DNA from: Prorocentrum cordatum
Lineage: Eukaryota; Sar; Dinophyceae; Prorocentrales; Prorocentraceae
Reading direction: 5' to 3'
Assembly: GCA_963575745.1 (NCBI GenBank)
Contig: CAUYUJ010014260.1
Coordinates: forward strand, 1,054,287 to 1,089,286
DNA length: 35,000 nt
The notes beneath the pieces were generated by a model. That model made no database searches, had not been told where the DNA came from, and was given only the letters and a program-made list of their open reading frames with translations. The first letter of the stretch is position 1. The number at the start of each line of letters is the position of its first letter. Shown here in pieces: positions 10,910-20,606 of the stretch. The translations under genes and the position numbers were made by a program.

Positions 10910-11449
10910 CAGGCGACGAAACGACCACGCCGACGACGGGGGAGACAGAGAGGGGGCGAGGGAAAGGCCGGAGGAAACAGGGGAAGGGGAGAGGGCGGGG
11001 GAGAAGGAGAAGCGGAGAAAGGGGAAAAGGGGGGAGGGAACGACCCCCACTCCCCCCGGGCGTGCGGCCCCCAAGGGGGTGGTTTGTGACTGGAGCCAGA
11101 TGGCTGCCAGCCACAAAGACGGAGCCCGCATGGACCCCGATCGGGACAGTGACCACAGTGATAAGCTATATGCACCACTCGCCTCGCCCAGCGTGCTGGC
11201 AACTAACTGTTCGTCGCAAGCCTGTCCTACGAACGTGGCCGAAACGCCGGCCAGGGATAAGGGCCAACAAAAAAGCGGGCGCCGGCTGCGGCGGACAAAT
11301 CCTGCCCCCATTGGACAGACAGACGCGGCCCGGACGCGGCTTGCGACGATCCTCGGTGCCAACCATGGCGGCGAAGCACGAACACATGCCACCCTGGGCG
11401 CTCGCAGGAAAAAAAAAGTGGCGGGAAGCCGGCAGCGGCGTCAGCAGGG
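9816..11449. other. GC-rich region with overlapping open frames, no gene recognised
   Basis: Frames longer than 290 codons are open on both strands, for example 10,193-11,089 and 10,365-11,519 on plus and 10,082-11,392 on minus. All cross the (GAC)n tract at 10,828-10,910, which gives Asp, Thr, Arg, Val or Ser runs depending on frame. None has a recognisable domain. High GC and purine bias explain the openness. It lies downstream of the reverse-transcriptase remnant and could be part of the same dead element. Confidence 0.4.
10828..10910. repeat. (GAC)n microsatellite
   Basis: About 27 uninterrupted CGA/GAC units. It is open in every frame. Confidence 0.98.
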
Positions 11450-11495
11450 GAGGAGGAGGAGGAGGAGGAGGAGGAGGAGGAGGAAGAGGAGGGGG
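11450..11495. repeat. (GGA)n microsatellite
   Basis: About 15 GGA units just beyond the stop codon of the reverse-transcriptase remnant on the minus strand. The position would fit a simple-repeat 3' tail of a LINE-type element, but this is inference. Confidence 0.9.
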
Positions 11496-11523
11496 GAGAA
11501 GAGGTTGGACGGCTACTGAAAGC

Positions 11524-12137
11524 TCACTGCCAGCGCGTGTCCAACACCGCTGCGGCCTGGCGATGCCCTTGAACGGCTTCCTGGACGGCTTGCTCAAGTG
11601 CGCGGCGCACCGTGCGCGCGCCACTCAGGGCCGCTCGCTGACGCCGAAACCTGCAATGCAGCTGGCACGCCGCGGCCATCCGCAGAGCCCCGAGCGTCAG
11701 CCGAGCATCCGTGAGCTCGGATTGCGGCTCAAGCAGCAAGAAGTCCAGCCTCCGCGCTTCGCGGTCTCGCCGGTACGGCAGCCGCAGGTGGCCCGCCCCG
11801 AACTCGGCAAGCGCGCGGCAAACCGTGGCGTGCTCCACTGAGTCCCCGTCCTCGAGGACGCAGAACAGACATGCTCCGCGCCCGCCGAAGCGCCTTGCAG
11901 TGCACCGCCCCGACCAGAGCGTGCGCCACACTGCCGCTGCGACTCGGGGAGGAACAAGGGATGCGAGCCGGTGCAAGACGGTCATCGCCCGCTGCACTCG
12001 CAGCCGCGGGAAAAGCCCCACGTCCCAGTGCTCGAGCTTGGCGCGCATGCGCACCTCTGGCAGCCTCCGCTCCTGGGCAAGAAGCAGCCTCCCGACCGCG
12101 CGCTGCAGCCCCGTCTCCGCCTTGCGCGACTGATCAA
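11524..12137 (-). pseudogene. C-terminal remnant of a LINE-type reverse transcriptase
   Basis: On the minus strand a frame of about 203 codons runs from near 12,137 to a TGA at 11,524. It reads QSRKAETGLQRAVGRLLL at its start, then a basic helical stretch, then CLFCVLEDGDSVEHATVC. That is a CX2CX9HX3C pattern like the zinc-binding segment that follows the polymerase domain in many plant and protist non-LTR retrotransposon proteins. The frame then ends in an Arg/Ala-rich tail. The polymerase motifs themselves, including the YADD box, are absent, so the copy is strongly 5'-truncated, as is typical of LINE insertions. The upstream break falls where a TTG/GGT repeat begins (12,165). No ATG is available for independent translation. 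Assignment rests on the motif and the protein style; endonuclease and RT domains cannot be checked here. Confidence 0.6.
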
Positions 12138-12164
12138 GGGTCCATGGTCGCGCTGCCGTGCCGG

Positions 12165-12275
12165 CCGCCTGGTGTTGTTGATGTTGCTGGTGGTGGTATT
12201 GGTACTGGTATTGTTGTTGGTGTTGCTGTTGTTGTTGATGTTGTTGTTGTCGTTCGTGCAGAGGTTGTTAATGTT
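12165..12275. repeat. TTG/GGT simple-sequence tract
   Basis: TGTTGTTGATGTTGCTGG-type run that leads into the family B 5' end, equivalent to the TTG run in other copies. Confidence 0.85.
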
Positions 12276-13985
12276 GATGTAGTTGAACTCTCACTGCTGC
12301 AAAATAATCATTGTTGATCCCCCCCGTCCGGTGCACGTTGTATGTTTCAAGTGCGTGCGCCGGGAGGGACACTTAAGCGTCCCTCCCGGCGCACGCACCC
12401 TGTTTTTTTATCACGGAAAGTATTCCTCCTGGGTTGTTGGCCCCAGGGTTACAACAACAACGGCTCCCGCTTGAGACTTCCTCACAATTTAGCCAGGACC
12501 CCCGCACCCGCCTGAGATTTCCTCGCATTGTAGGCAGGAATCGCGTTCTCGCTTGGGACTTCCTTACACTTTATTACGGAATCGCTTTCTCGGCGCTCTG
12601 GAGCCGCGCTCTGCTGGAGACTTGCTTGCACTTTCCTCAAGAATATCGCCCCTTGCGTTGGACTTTCCTGCAATTTACTTAAGCGCCGCGCTCCCGACAC
12701 TCAAGAACCCAGGAGTCGCGCTCACGCGTAGGACTCCCTCACCGATTATTTCAAATTCGGGAATTCGCTGCCCTTCGTGGCCCCGTTGCAACCCTTCGTG
12801 GCCCCCTCGCTGCCCTTCGTGGACCTGTTGCAGCCCTTCGCGGCCCCGCCGCTGACCTTCGTGGCCCCGTTGCAGCCCTTCGTGGCCCCATCGCTGCCTG
12901 TCCCCGTTGCAGCCCTTCGTGGCCCCCTCTCGCTGTCCTTCGTGGCCCCGTTGCAGCCCTTCGTGGCCACCTCGCTGCCCTTCGTGGCCCCGTTGCAGCC
13001 CTTCGTGGTCCCCTCGCTGCCCTTCGTGGCCTAGTGGCACCCCTTCGTGGCCCCGCCGCTGCCCTTCGTGGCCCCGTTGCAGCCCTTCGTGGTCCCCTCT
13101 CTGCCTTTCGCGGTCCCGTTGTAGCCCCTCGTGGCCCCCTCGCTGCCCTTCGTGGCCTGGTTGCAGCCCTGCGTGGCCCCCATCGCTGCCCTTCGTGGCC
13201 CCGCTGCAGCCTTTCGTGGCCACCTCGCTGCCCTTCGTGGTCCCATATGCATGCCCTTCGTGGCCCCCGCTCGTTCGCGCCCGTCGTGGCCCCATGCGCA
13301 TGCCCTTCGTGGCCCCGCCGTCGCCGTTCGCGGCCCCTCGCTGCCTTTCGTGGCCCGGCTGCTGCCCTCAGTGGCCCCGTCTTTGCCCTTCGCGGCTCAA
13401 TCTACGCATGCCCTTTGTTGCTTTCGCTCGTTCGCGCCCGTCGCGGCCCCATACGCATTCCCTTCGTGTCCCCCCTGTCGCCCTTTGCGTGGCCCCCATT
13501 TCTGTCCTACGTGGCTCAGTTGCTACCCTCTGTGGCCCCGTTGTTGCGTTCTGTGGCCCCACATTATCTGCCATTCGTGGCCCCCGCTCGTTCGCGCTCT
13601 TCGCGGCCCCATACGCATTCCCTTCGTGTCCCCGCTGTCGCCCTCTGCGGCCTACTTCGTGCCCTTCGTGGCCCTGCTGTCGTTCTCTCTCCCGCTCTCG
13701 CTTTCGCTCGTCGTCGTCGACGTCGTCGACGTCGTCGTCGTCGCGGTCGGTCCCCTGTCAGTCCCTCTTGGAGTCGGGCTGCCGCCCATTAGCGCTGCCG
13801 CTGGCCAGGCAGACGGTCCGCGGCCGCCCCGCGGCTTGCCGGGGCCCAGCATGCACGGAAGAAAGGTCTGCTTCCCAAAAAGGGTACGATCGATGACGAA
13901 AAGGGCGGGTATCAACGGTTTGTGAAATATGCGTTAATGGACACTCAAGCGAATAAAGACTAACAATGTCTTATGTATTGTTGTT
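12276..13985 (+). repeat. Family B copy 4, split by a 21-bp satellite
   Basis: The 5' end (12,276-12,405) includes AAATAATCATTGTTGAT and GCACGCACCCTGTTTTTT. Six tandem GCG(C/T)TCTCGC-type units follow (12,490-12,740). A 21-bp minisatellite (12,770-13,690) then occupies the middle. The family B 3' end (13,850-13,985) follows, with GGGTACGATCGATGACGAAA and GGGCGGGTATCAACGG. Within the 5' part a perfect inverted repeat, GTGCGCCGGGAGGGAC... and its complement (12,354-12,393), forms a hairpin. Confidence 0.75.
12770..13690. repeat. Minisatellite, 21-bp unit CCCTTCGTGGCCCCGTTGCAG
   Basis: Two alternating 21-bp forms occur, one ending GTTGCAG and one ending CTCGCTG. They are regular to about 13,240 and then degenerate with inserts such as CCCGCTCGTTCGCGCCCG. 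Because 21 is a multiple of three, several frames stay open for 200-330 codons on both strands (His-Glu-Gly-rich on minus). No start context or domain supports translation. The unit 'GLQRGHEGQ' is purely the repeat read in frame. Confidence 0.9.
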
Positions 13986-14800
13986 GTTCTTGTTTATTGA
14001 TTGTGTTTGTTGTTTATTGTCTGTTGTCGTCGTCCCTCCCGCGACCCGGCCCGCGATCCCCCCCGCGACCCCCCCGCGACCCACCCGCGACCCACCCGCG
14101 ACCCGCCCGCGACCCGCCCGCGACCCACCCGGGACCCACCCAGGACCCACCCGCGAATCACCGGCGAACCAGCAGCGACCACCCGCGACCCACCTGCGAC
14201 CCATCCGCGACCCACCCGCGACCCACCCTACGACCCACCCGCGACCAGCCGCGACATAGCACCCCGCATGCGCGGATAAGAATGAAGGGGCGGCGGGGTC
14301 GTCGGCAGCCTGCGAGGCTCTTTTGAATCAGATGATAAAGCGAGCCCACCGCAGGCGTTGAATTTTTCGCTAAAGCCGGATGGTTTGGTCGCGGGTGGGT
14401 CGCGGGTGGGATGCGGGTGGGTCGCGGGTGGGTCGCGGGTGGGTCCCGGGTGAGTCGTGGGTGGGTCGCGGGTCGGCTCGCAGGTGGGTCGCAGAGGGTC
14501 GTGGGTGGGTTGCGGGTGGGTCGCAAGTGGGTTGCGGGTGGTCGCGGGTGGGTCGCGGGTGAGTCGCGGTTTGGTCGCGGGGGAAATAGTGGGTGAGTCG
14601 CGGGTGGGTCGCCGTGGGTCGGGGTCCCGGTCGCGGGAGGAACGACAACAACAAACAGCAAACAACAAACTAAACAACAACCTAAACAACACCAACAACA
14701 CCACCACCAACAACAATAACGACAATCGCACCGCGGAATTACACTTCAGCCACGCACCCAGGGACAATGAACGACGATTCGGCTCCCTCACTCTGATATG
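13975..14800. repeat. Foldback family A element 2
   Basis: The left arm (13,975-14,252) is a TTG-type run and an 11-bp CGACCCACCCG array of about 18 units on plus. At 14,253 it switches to the reversed family A tail (ATAGCACCCCGCATG). The right arm (14,253-14,800) then gives GGGTGGGTCGC units, a CAA/AAC run and the reversed core at 14,730-14,797. The arms are complementary over most of their length. Layout is as in the elements at 3.2-3.95 kb and 16.68-17.5 kb. Confidence 0.75.
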
Positions 14801-14819
14801 TGTGTATATATGAACAAAT

Positions 14820-15015
14820 GATACCGAACAGCTTGCAACCACATAGCTTGCATCATATAAATTGCAACGCGCGTATTGCACCAGATGTCCTGCACCACAT
14901 AGGTGCAGGACACGTGGTGCAGTACAGCGTGGCGCAAGACACGTGCTACAATACACGCGGTGCAATTTATGTGATGCAACCAATGTGGTTGCAATACGTG
15001 CGGTATCACATATAC
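14820..15015. repeat. Long palindrome built from TTGCA units
   Basis: The left arm contains TTGCAACCACATAGCTTGCA and ATAAATTGCAACGCGCGTAT. The right arm holds the complement (GTGCAATTTATGTGATGCAA and CAATGTGGTTGCAA). The centre is an 11-bp perfect stem, TGTCCTGCACC, with loop ACATA (14,897-14,901). Arms are about 80-90 bp with mismatches. It lies between a minus-strand core (14,730) and a plus-strand core (15,077), so the symmetry extends outward. Confidence 0.8.
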
Positions 15016-15019
15016 CCAG

Positions 15020-15020
<1 letters not shown>

Positions 15021-15064
<44 letters not shown>
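15021..15064. repeat. (TA)n microsatellite
   Basis: Near-pure TA run flanked by ACATATA. Translates as YIYIYI in artefactual frames. Confidence 0.95.
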
Positions 15065-15074
15065 TCTACATGTG

Positions 15075-15200
15075 AGTGAGAGGGCCGAACCGCCATTCAT
15101 TCTCTCTGGGTGCGTGGCTGAAATGGGATTTCGCGGTGCGGATTGCTGTTGGTTTTGTTGGACGCTTGCTGTTGTTATTGTTGTTTTTACCTAACAGCGA
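15075..15200 (+). repeat. Family A core, isolated copy
   Basis: GAGGGCCGAACCGCCATTCA and GGGTGCGTGGCTGAAATGGG, then a TTG run. The 11-bp array and tail are missing. Confidence 0.75.
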
Positions 15201-15299
15201 AGACTGATAGGTTTCTAGTGGGGTCAAAAGAGAACATCATGACTCCTCAGGGGGGTCGGGGCGGGACCCGGGGCGGCTGCCGCCGAAGCCCTCGCAAAA

Positions 15300-15650
15300 T
15301 CGCTCTTGGCGCTCCCAGAACGCCATTCCCGGGCCACATTTTGAATGCCCGGAGCCAACTGTAGGCCACTTCGTGCTCTTCGACTTCCCAGAACTCCATT
15401 CCCGGGCCACATTTGGATGCCCGGAGCCAACTGTAGGCCACTTCGTGCTCTTCGACTTCCCAGAACTCCATTCCCGGGCCACATTTTGGATGCCCGGAGC
15501 CAACTGTAGGCCACTTCGTGTTCTTCGTGTTCCCAGAACTCCATTCCCGGGCCACTTTTTGAATGCCCGGAGCCAACTGTAGGCCACTTCGTGTTCTTCG
15601 TGTTCCCAAAACATCATTCCCAGGCTACATTTTGATTGCCCGGAGCCAGG
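15300..15650. repeat. 73-bp tandem repeat, 4-5 copies
   Basis: The unit contains CATTCCCGGGCCACATTTTG, ATGCCCGGAGCCAACTGTAG and GCCACTTCGTGCTCTTCG. The GTAGGCC motif recurs at 15,361, 15,433, 15,506 and 15,579. The last unit is cut within CCCGGAGCC, where the hexamer array begins. Confidence 0.95.
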
Positions 15651-16567
15651 CTGAGGCTGAGGCAGGCTGAGGCTGAGGAGGCTGAGGCTGAGGCTGAGGC
15701 TGAGGCTGAGGCTGAGGCTGAGGCTGAGGCCGAGGCTGACTGAGGCTGAGGCTGCAGGCTGAGGCTGAGGCTGAGGCTGAGGCTGAGGCTGAGGCTGAGG
15801 CTGAGGCTAAGCTGAGGCTGAGGCTGAGGCTGGCAGGCTGAGGCTGAGGCTGAGGCAGGCTGAGGCTGAGGCTGAGGCAGGCTGGCTGAGGCTGAGGCTG
15901 AGGCTGAGGCTGAGGCTGAGGCTGATGCAGGCTGAGGCTGAGGCAGGCTGAGGCTGAGGCTGAGGCTGAAGGCAGCTGAGGCTGAGGCTGAAGCTGAGGC
16001 TGAGGCTGAGGCAGGCTGAGGCTGAGGCTGAGGCAGGCTGGCTGAGGCAGGCTGAGGCTGAGGCTGAGGCTGCAGGCTGAGGCTGAGGCAGGCTGAGGCT
16101 GAGGCTGAGGCTGCAGGCTGAGGCTGAGGCAGGCTGAGGCTGAGGCCGAGGCTGAAGGCAGACTGAGGCTGAGGCTGAAGCAGGCTGAGGCTGAGGCTGA
16201 GGCAGGCTGAGGCTGAGGCTGAGGCAGGCTGGCTGAGGCAGGCTGAGGCTGAGGCTGATGCAGGCTGAGGCTGAGGCAGGCTGAGGCTGAGGCCGAGGCT
16301 GAGGCAGGCTGAGGCTGAGGCTGAGGCTGAGGCCGAGGCAAGCCGAGGCAGGCTGAGGCTGAGGCTGAAGCTGAGGCAGGCTGAGGCTGAGGCTGAGGCT
16401 GTGGCTGAGACAAGCTGCGGCTGAGGCAGGCTGAGGCTGAGGCTGATTCAGGCTGAGGCTGAGGCAGGCTGAGGCTGAGGCTGAGGCTGAGGCAGGCTGA
16501 GGCTGAGGCTGAGGCCGAGGCAGGCTGAGGCTGAGGCCGAGGCAAGCCGAGGCAGGCTGAGGCTGCG
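15645..16567. repeat. Hexanucleotide array (GAGGCT)n, about 920 bp
   Basis: GAGGCT units are interrupted by AGGCAGGCT, GGCTGCAGG and GAGGCCGAG variants. The minus strand is open for 306 codons (15,625-16,545) as an Ala-Ser-Gln-Pro repeat. This reflects a period divisible by three, not a gene. Confidence 0.95.
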
Positions 16568-16669
16568 ACTGCGAGAACAGCAGAATTCTACCTGGATTCT
16601 CACCTAAATCTTAAGGGGAATGCTTCGAGATATGCTTCTACACATCGCTTTTAAGTTGCTTTGCCGGGA

Positions 16670-17505
16670 TAATTGTTTGTTGACTGTTGATTGTTGTCGT
16701 CGTCCTTTCCGCGACACGGCCCGCGACCCACCCGCGACCCACCCACGACCCACCCGCGACCAACACGTGACCCACCCCTGACCCTCCCCGCGACCCACCC
16801 GCGATTCACCCGCGAACCACCAACGACCACCCGCGACCCACCCGCGACCCACCCTGCGACCACCCGCGACATAGCACCCCGCAGATGCCGATAAGAGCGA
16901 GGGGGCGGCGAGGTCGTCGGCAGCCTGCGAGGCTCTGAAGAAGCCCGCCGCTGGCTCCGATTTTGAATCAAATCGTAAAACGAGCCCACCGCGGGCGTCG
17001 AATTTTCGTCAAACCGAATGGTTGGGTCGCGGTTGGGTCGCGGGTGAGAGGCGGGTGGGTCGCGGGTGGGTCGCGGGTTGACTCGCGGGTGGGTCCCGGG
17101 TGGGTCCCGGGTGGGTTGTGGGTGGGTTGCGGGTGGGTCGCAGGTGGGTCGCGGGTGGTCGCGGGTGGGTCGCGGGTGAGTCGCGGGTGGGTCGTGGGGT
17201 GGGTCGCAAGTGAATCGCGGGGTGGGCCGCGGGTGGGTCGCGGGTGGGTTGCGGGCCCGGTCGCGGGAGGGACGACGACAACAATCAACAAACAACAAAC
17301 AAAGAACATCAAATAACACACAACAAGCAACAAACAGACAACACCAAACGACAATAACAACAACAGCAAGAAAAAAACAACGACACCAACAACAACAACA
17401 ACAACAACCACAACGCACATAACAATCACCCGCACCGCGAAATTCCCCATCAGCCACGCACCCAGGGACAATGAATGACGGTTCGGCTCCCCCCCCACTC
17501 TGATA
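16670..17505. repeat. Foldback family A element 3
   Basis: The left arm (16,670-16,870) is a TTG-type run and the 11-bp array on plus. The reversed tail starts at ATAGCACCCCGCAG (16,872). The right arm (16,872-17,505) has GCGAGGCTCTGAAGAAGCCC, the GGGTGGGTCGC array, a long CAA/AACAAC run and the reversed core at 17,430-17,503. It is closely parallel to element 2; the two may be segmental duplicates. Confidence 0.75.
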
Positions 17506-17509
17506 CATA

Positions 17510-17640
17510 GAAATATGACAACGCACATCTTGCAACCACATAGGTTGCATCACGTAGATCGAACCACATGTATTGCACCATATGGGCCGTACGGCATATA
17601 TTGCACAACGCACATCGCACAACATGTATTATCCTGTCTA
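17510..17640. repeat. Degenerate TTGCACCACATAG repeat, locus 2
   Basis: TTGCAACCACATAGGTTGCA, then ATTGCACCATATGGGCC and TATTGCACAACGCACATCGC, with spacing of about 20 bp. Same motif family as the palindrome at 14.8-15.0 kb. It again adjoins a family A core. Confidence 0.75.
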
Positions 17641-17840
17641 AAAAAGAATAGACTCTACCCCCCCCTTCCCCGGACTTATCCGTTCCCCTTTCGGGTATGT
17701 AAATCGTATATGATTCTGACCACTCGACCATCCTGAATATGAAATCAAACCATCCCAGCTAGGCCGGGTTCCCCCCCCCTGAGGCTCCCTTGTGAGAAAA
17801 AAAACACTATGCGGTGACATTTTTGTTCTAACAGAACACT
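17641..17840. other. Unique spacer
   Basis: Contains homopolymer-like runs (CCCCCCC, AAAAAAAA). No gene or repeat seen. Confidence 0.4.
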
Positions 17841-17844
17841 TTTT

Positions 17845-18300
17845 CACGAATCCCTTGCAACAAATGAAACGAAATGCACACGCGCGCGTCGTCGCGCGCG
17901 CGCATGCCGACATCCTTCAAAAACCTTTGGTGCGGGAAGGATTTCGCAATCGAGCTTCCAAAAAACATGCAAAAACATAGGGTTTCACAACACAGGGTTG
18001 CTAAAAAAGCTTCCGCGAAAGCTCTTGCGAAATCTTTATAAAACCACAGGTTTCAATATTTTCACAACATGCTACCAAACGGGCTTCGCGCGCGCTCATG
18101 TCGAAATCTGTCGAACGCCCTTGCGCGTGTGCCGTCGCGAGAATCCCCTGCAAAAAATGGGACGAAGTGCAGACGCGCGCGTCGTCGCGCGCGTATGCCG
18201 AAAACCTTCAAAACCCATCGGTTTCGGAAGGATGCCAAATTCGTGTGTCCAAACAACAAACAAAAACATAAGGTTTCGCAACACGGATTTTCAACAAAAG
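17845..18300. repeat. Direct repeat with about 293-bp spacing
   Basis: AATCCCTTGCAACAAATGAA with CGCGCGCGTCGTCGCGCGCG (17,849-17,905) recurs as AATCCCCTGCAAAAAATGGG with CGCGCGTCGTCGCGCGCGTA (18,142-18,198). Downstream CCTTCAAAA...GGAAGGAT and CAAAAACATA(G/A)GGTTTC(A/G)CAACAC recur too. About 1.5 units are present. Confidence 0.8.
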
Positions 18301-18307
18301 CGTGCGC

Positions 18308-18318
18308 GCGCGCTCTTG

Positions 18319-18349
<31 letters not shown>

Positions 18350-18535
18350 CTCCCTCCTCCCGCGTCGTCGTCGTCGTCGTCGCCTACGTCGTCCTCTGTC
18401 TTTCCTCGTGTTCGTCGTCGTCGTCCTCTTTGGCGTCGTGGTCGTTTCCGTCGTCGTTGTCGCCGTGGTCGTCTTCCTCCTCCTCCCTCGTCGTCGTCGT
18501 CGTGTCGTCGGCGTCTCGTCGTCGTCCCTCCTATT

Positions 18536-18573
<38 letters not shown>

Positions 18574-18825
18574 TTCCCTCCTCCCTCGTCGTTGCCGTCG
18601 TCGGCGTCGCCGTCCTTCCTCCTTCTTCGTCGTTCGCGTCGTCGCCGTCCTCCCTCCTCCCTCGTCGTTCGCCGTCCTCGTTCTCGCTCCTTCCTCGCGT
18701 CGTCGTTGTCGCCGTCGTCGTTCTCCCTCCTTCCTCGCTGTCTTCGTTGGCGACGTCGTCGTCGTCTTCGTCGTCGTCGTCGGCGTCGGCGTCGTTGTCG
18801 TCTTCGTCGTCGTCGACGTCGTCCT

Positions 18826-18866
<41 letters not shown>

Positions 18867-19128
18867 GCGTCGTTGACGTCGTCGTCGTCGTCGTCGGTGT
18901 CGTCGTTATCGTCGTCGTCGGCGTCGTCATCGCCGTCGTCGTTGTCATCGTCGTCGTCGTCGGCGTCGGTGTCGTCGTCGTCGTCGGTGTCGTCGTCGTC
19001 GTCGTCGTTGTCGGCGTCGTCGAAGTCGTTGGAGACGTCGTCGGTGTCGTCGCAGTCGTGGTCGGCGGCGTCGGCATCGTCGTTGTCGCTGTTGTCGTCG
19101 GCGTCGCTGTTGTTGCCAAGTGCCACGT
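18308..19128. repeat. (CGT)n-rich tract, about 820 bp
   Basis: Pure GTC runs alternate with CCTCCCTCC interruptions up to about 18,730 and then with GGC/GTT variants. Most frames on both strands are open over hundreds of codons (poly-Ser, Arg, Val, Asp, Thr). No domain or splice context, so no gene is called. Confidence 0.95.
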
Positions 19129-19234
19129 GGTACACACCGTCACGGTCTTAAGAGTTTTTGCAAACCAAGTTGCGGGTGGGTGGGTGGGATGTTTGCGCGA
19201 GCAGTGGAGTGGACAACTCATTGCGAACAGAAGT
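19129..19234. other. Spacer
   Basis: No repeat or coding signal, apart from a short GTGGGTGGGTGGG run. Confidence 0.4.
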
Positions 19235-19450
19235 TAATTGCTCGACATAGATCGCACAACAGAATTAGCACCGCAAGTATTGCACCATATTGATTGCATC
19301 ACACAGAGCTCATCACACGTACTGCCCAACAAATATTGCACCGCACGGTATACCTTGCACACCATAGATGGCACACCCTGTGTCGCACCACATAGGTTGC
19401 ACGACATAGATCGCACGGCAGATATAGCACCTCCTAATTTGCTTCACGTG
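19235..19450. repeat. Degenerate TTGCACCACATAG repeat, locus 3
   Basis: ATTGCACCATATTGATTGCA, TCGCACCACATAGGTTGCAC and GACATAGATCGCAC recur about every 20 bp. No family A core is adjacent here. Confidence 0.7.
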
Positions 19451-19627
19451 GAATGCTAGACACACACACACAATTATTGGGTCAACGGCGACCAGCATAT
19501 ACATAAAGATATCACATGCGTGTCCAAGATTAGGCAAACGCCTGCTAATGCCCCATCATCAACGTACGTGTCGCTCTTAGGCCCTCTGGGTTACTTACCC
19601 GCACCCTGCACCGCGTGAAAGGACCTT
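19451..19627. other. Unique spacer
   Basis: Nothing recognised. Confidence 0.4.
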
Positions 19628-19628
19628 G

Positions 19629-19685
<57 letters not shown>

Positions 19686-19800
19686 GCATCATCATCATCA
19701 CCATCATCATCAGCATCATCATCACCCTCATCCTCATCCTCATCCTCATCCTCATCCTCACCATCCTCATCATCCTCATTCTGCTCCTCCTCCTCCTCCT
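19628..19800. repeat. Trinucleotide tract (TCA then TCC)
   Basis: CATCAT run of about 90 bp grading into CATCCTCATCCTCAT and CTCCTCC. Poly-His and poly-Met frames are artefacts. Confidence 0.95.
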
Positions 19801-20111
19801 GGGCTCAAGTAATTACATTAGCGGTCCAACCTCGACCTGGACTGTCCCGCCGATTCAGACCACATCAGAGCAGCACACGCCAAAAATCTCGAACGACCAC
19901 CTTTGAGGCAACTGAAGATAAAACTAAACATCGGGGCACGGACATAACATACGATATGACACCTGATTCGGCTCGTTCCGTAGGGATTGGTTGAATGCGC
20001 CCACCTCCTTATGCCCAGGGTACGGATTCGACAAGATTTCGCACTGAATCAGACCCTCGCCCAGAGACCGTACCCCTTGACACGTTGGCCGAACTGCAAT
20101 TACGCTCAGTC

Positions 20112-20227
20112 GGGCCCCCATCTCAGGCGTTCCAACAAAAGTTACTACACACACACACACACACACGCACCCCCATCTCAGGCGTTCCAACAAAAGTTAC
20201 TACACACACACACACACACACACGCAC

Positions 20228-20272
<45 letters not shown>

Positions 20273-20275
20273 ATA
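20112..20275. repeat. (CA)n tract with a duplicated 50-bp unit
   Basis: CCCCATCTCAGGCGTTCCAA, then AAAAGTTACTACACAC, occurs twice (20,117 and 20,170), each followed by a CA run. The second CA run is longer. Confidence 0.95.
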
Positions 20276-20606
20276 ACACCGCCTCCCACCTGGTCAACGA
20301 AACTGTGTTGCCTCCGCGCCTTTCTGACCTCCGCGCGCTCGAGTGGGCTTGGCCCACGTCGGCGCTCCCGAGCTCGTCTGCCCGAGCCCTGCCAGAGAGC
20401 GCGCCTGCCACCTAGCGCTTCTTCGCGCTGGAGGCCGGCGGCCAGCCCGGGGGGAGTGGGAGGGGGGCGGGCTTTCGCAGAAGGCTCGGAAGTCCCCCGG
20501 CCTTCTGAGAAATGTTCTAAGCCTTCCCCGAAGACGCAAGAAACTTGTCAGAGGGCCGGAGGGCTTCAGAGAAGCCCTGCCGCCTTCCGAGAGGGCCTTC
20601 TCCTCC

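Noticed and set aside
10082-11519. Large overlapping frames on both strands
   Set aside because: GC-rich sequence plus a (GAC)n tract explains the lack of stops; no domain in any frame.
12675-13896. 200-330-codon frames on both strands
   Set aside because: Product of a 21-bp repeat, a multiple of three; open on both strands with no domain.
15625-16545. 306-codon minus-strand ORF (Ala-Ser-Gln-Pro repeat)
   Set aside because: It is the hexamer GAGGCT read in frame; no stop can arise from the pure repeat.
18062-19237. Frames of 290-360 codons across the CGT tract
   Set aside because: Simple-sequence artefact, open in several frames at once.
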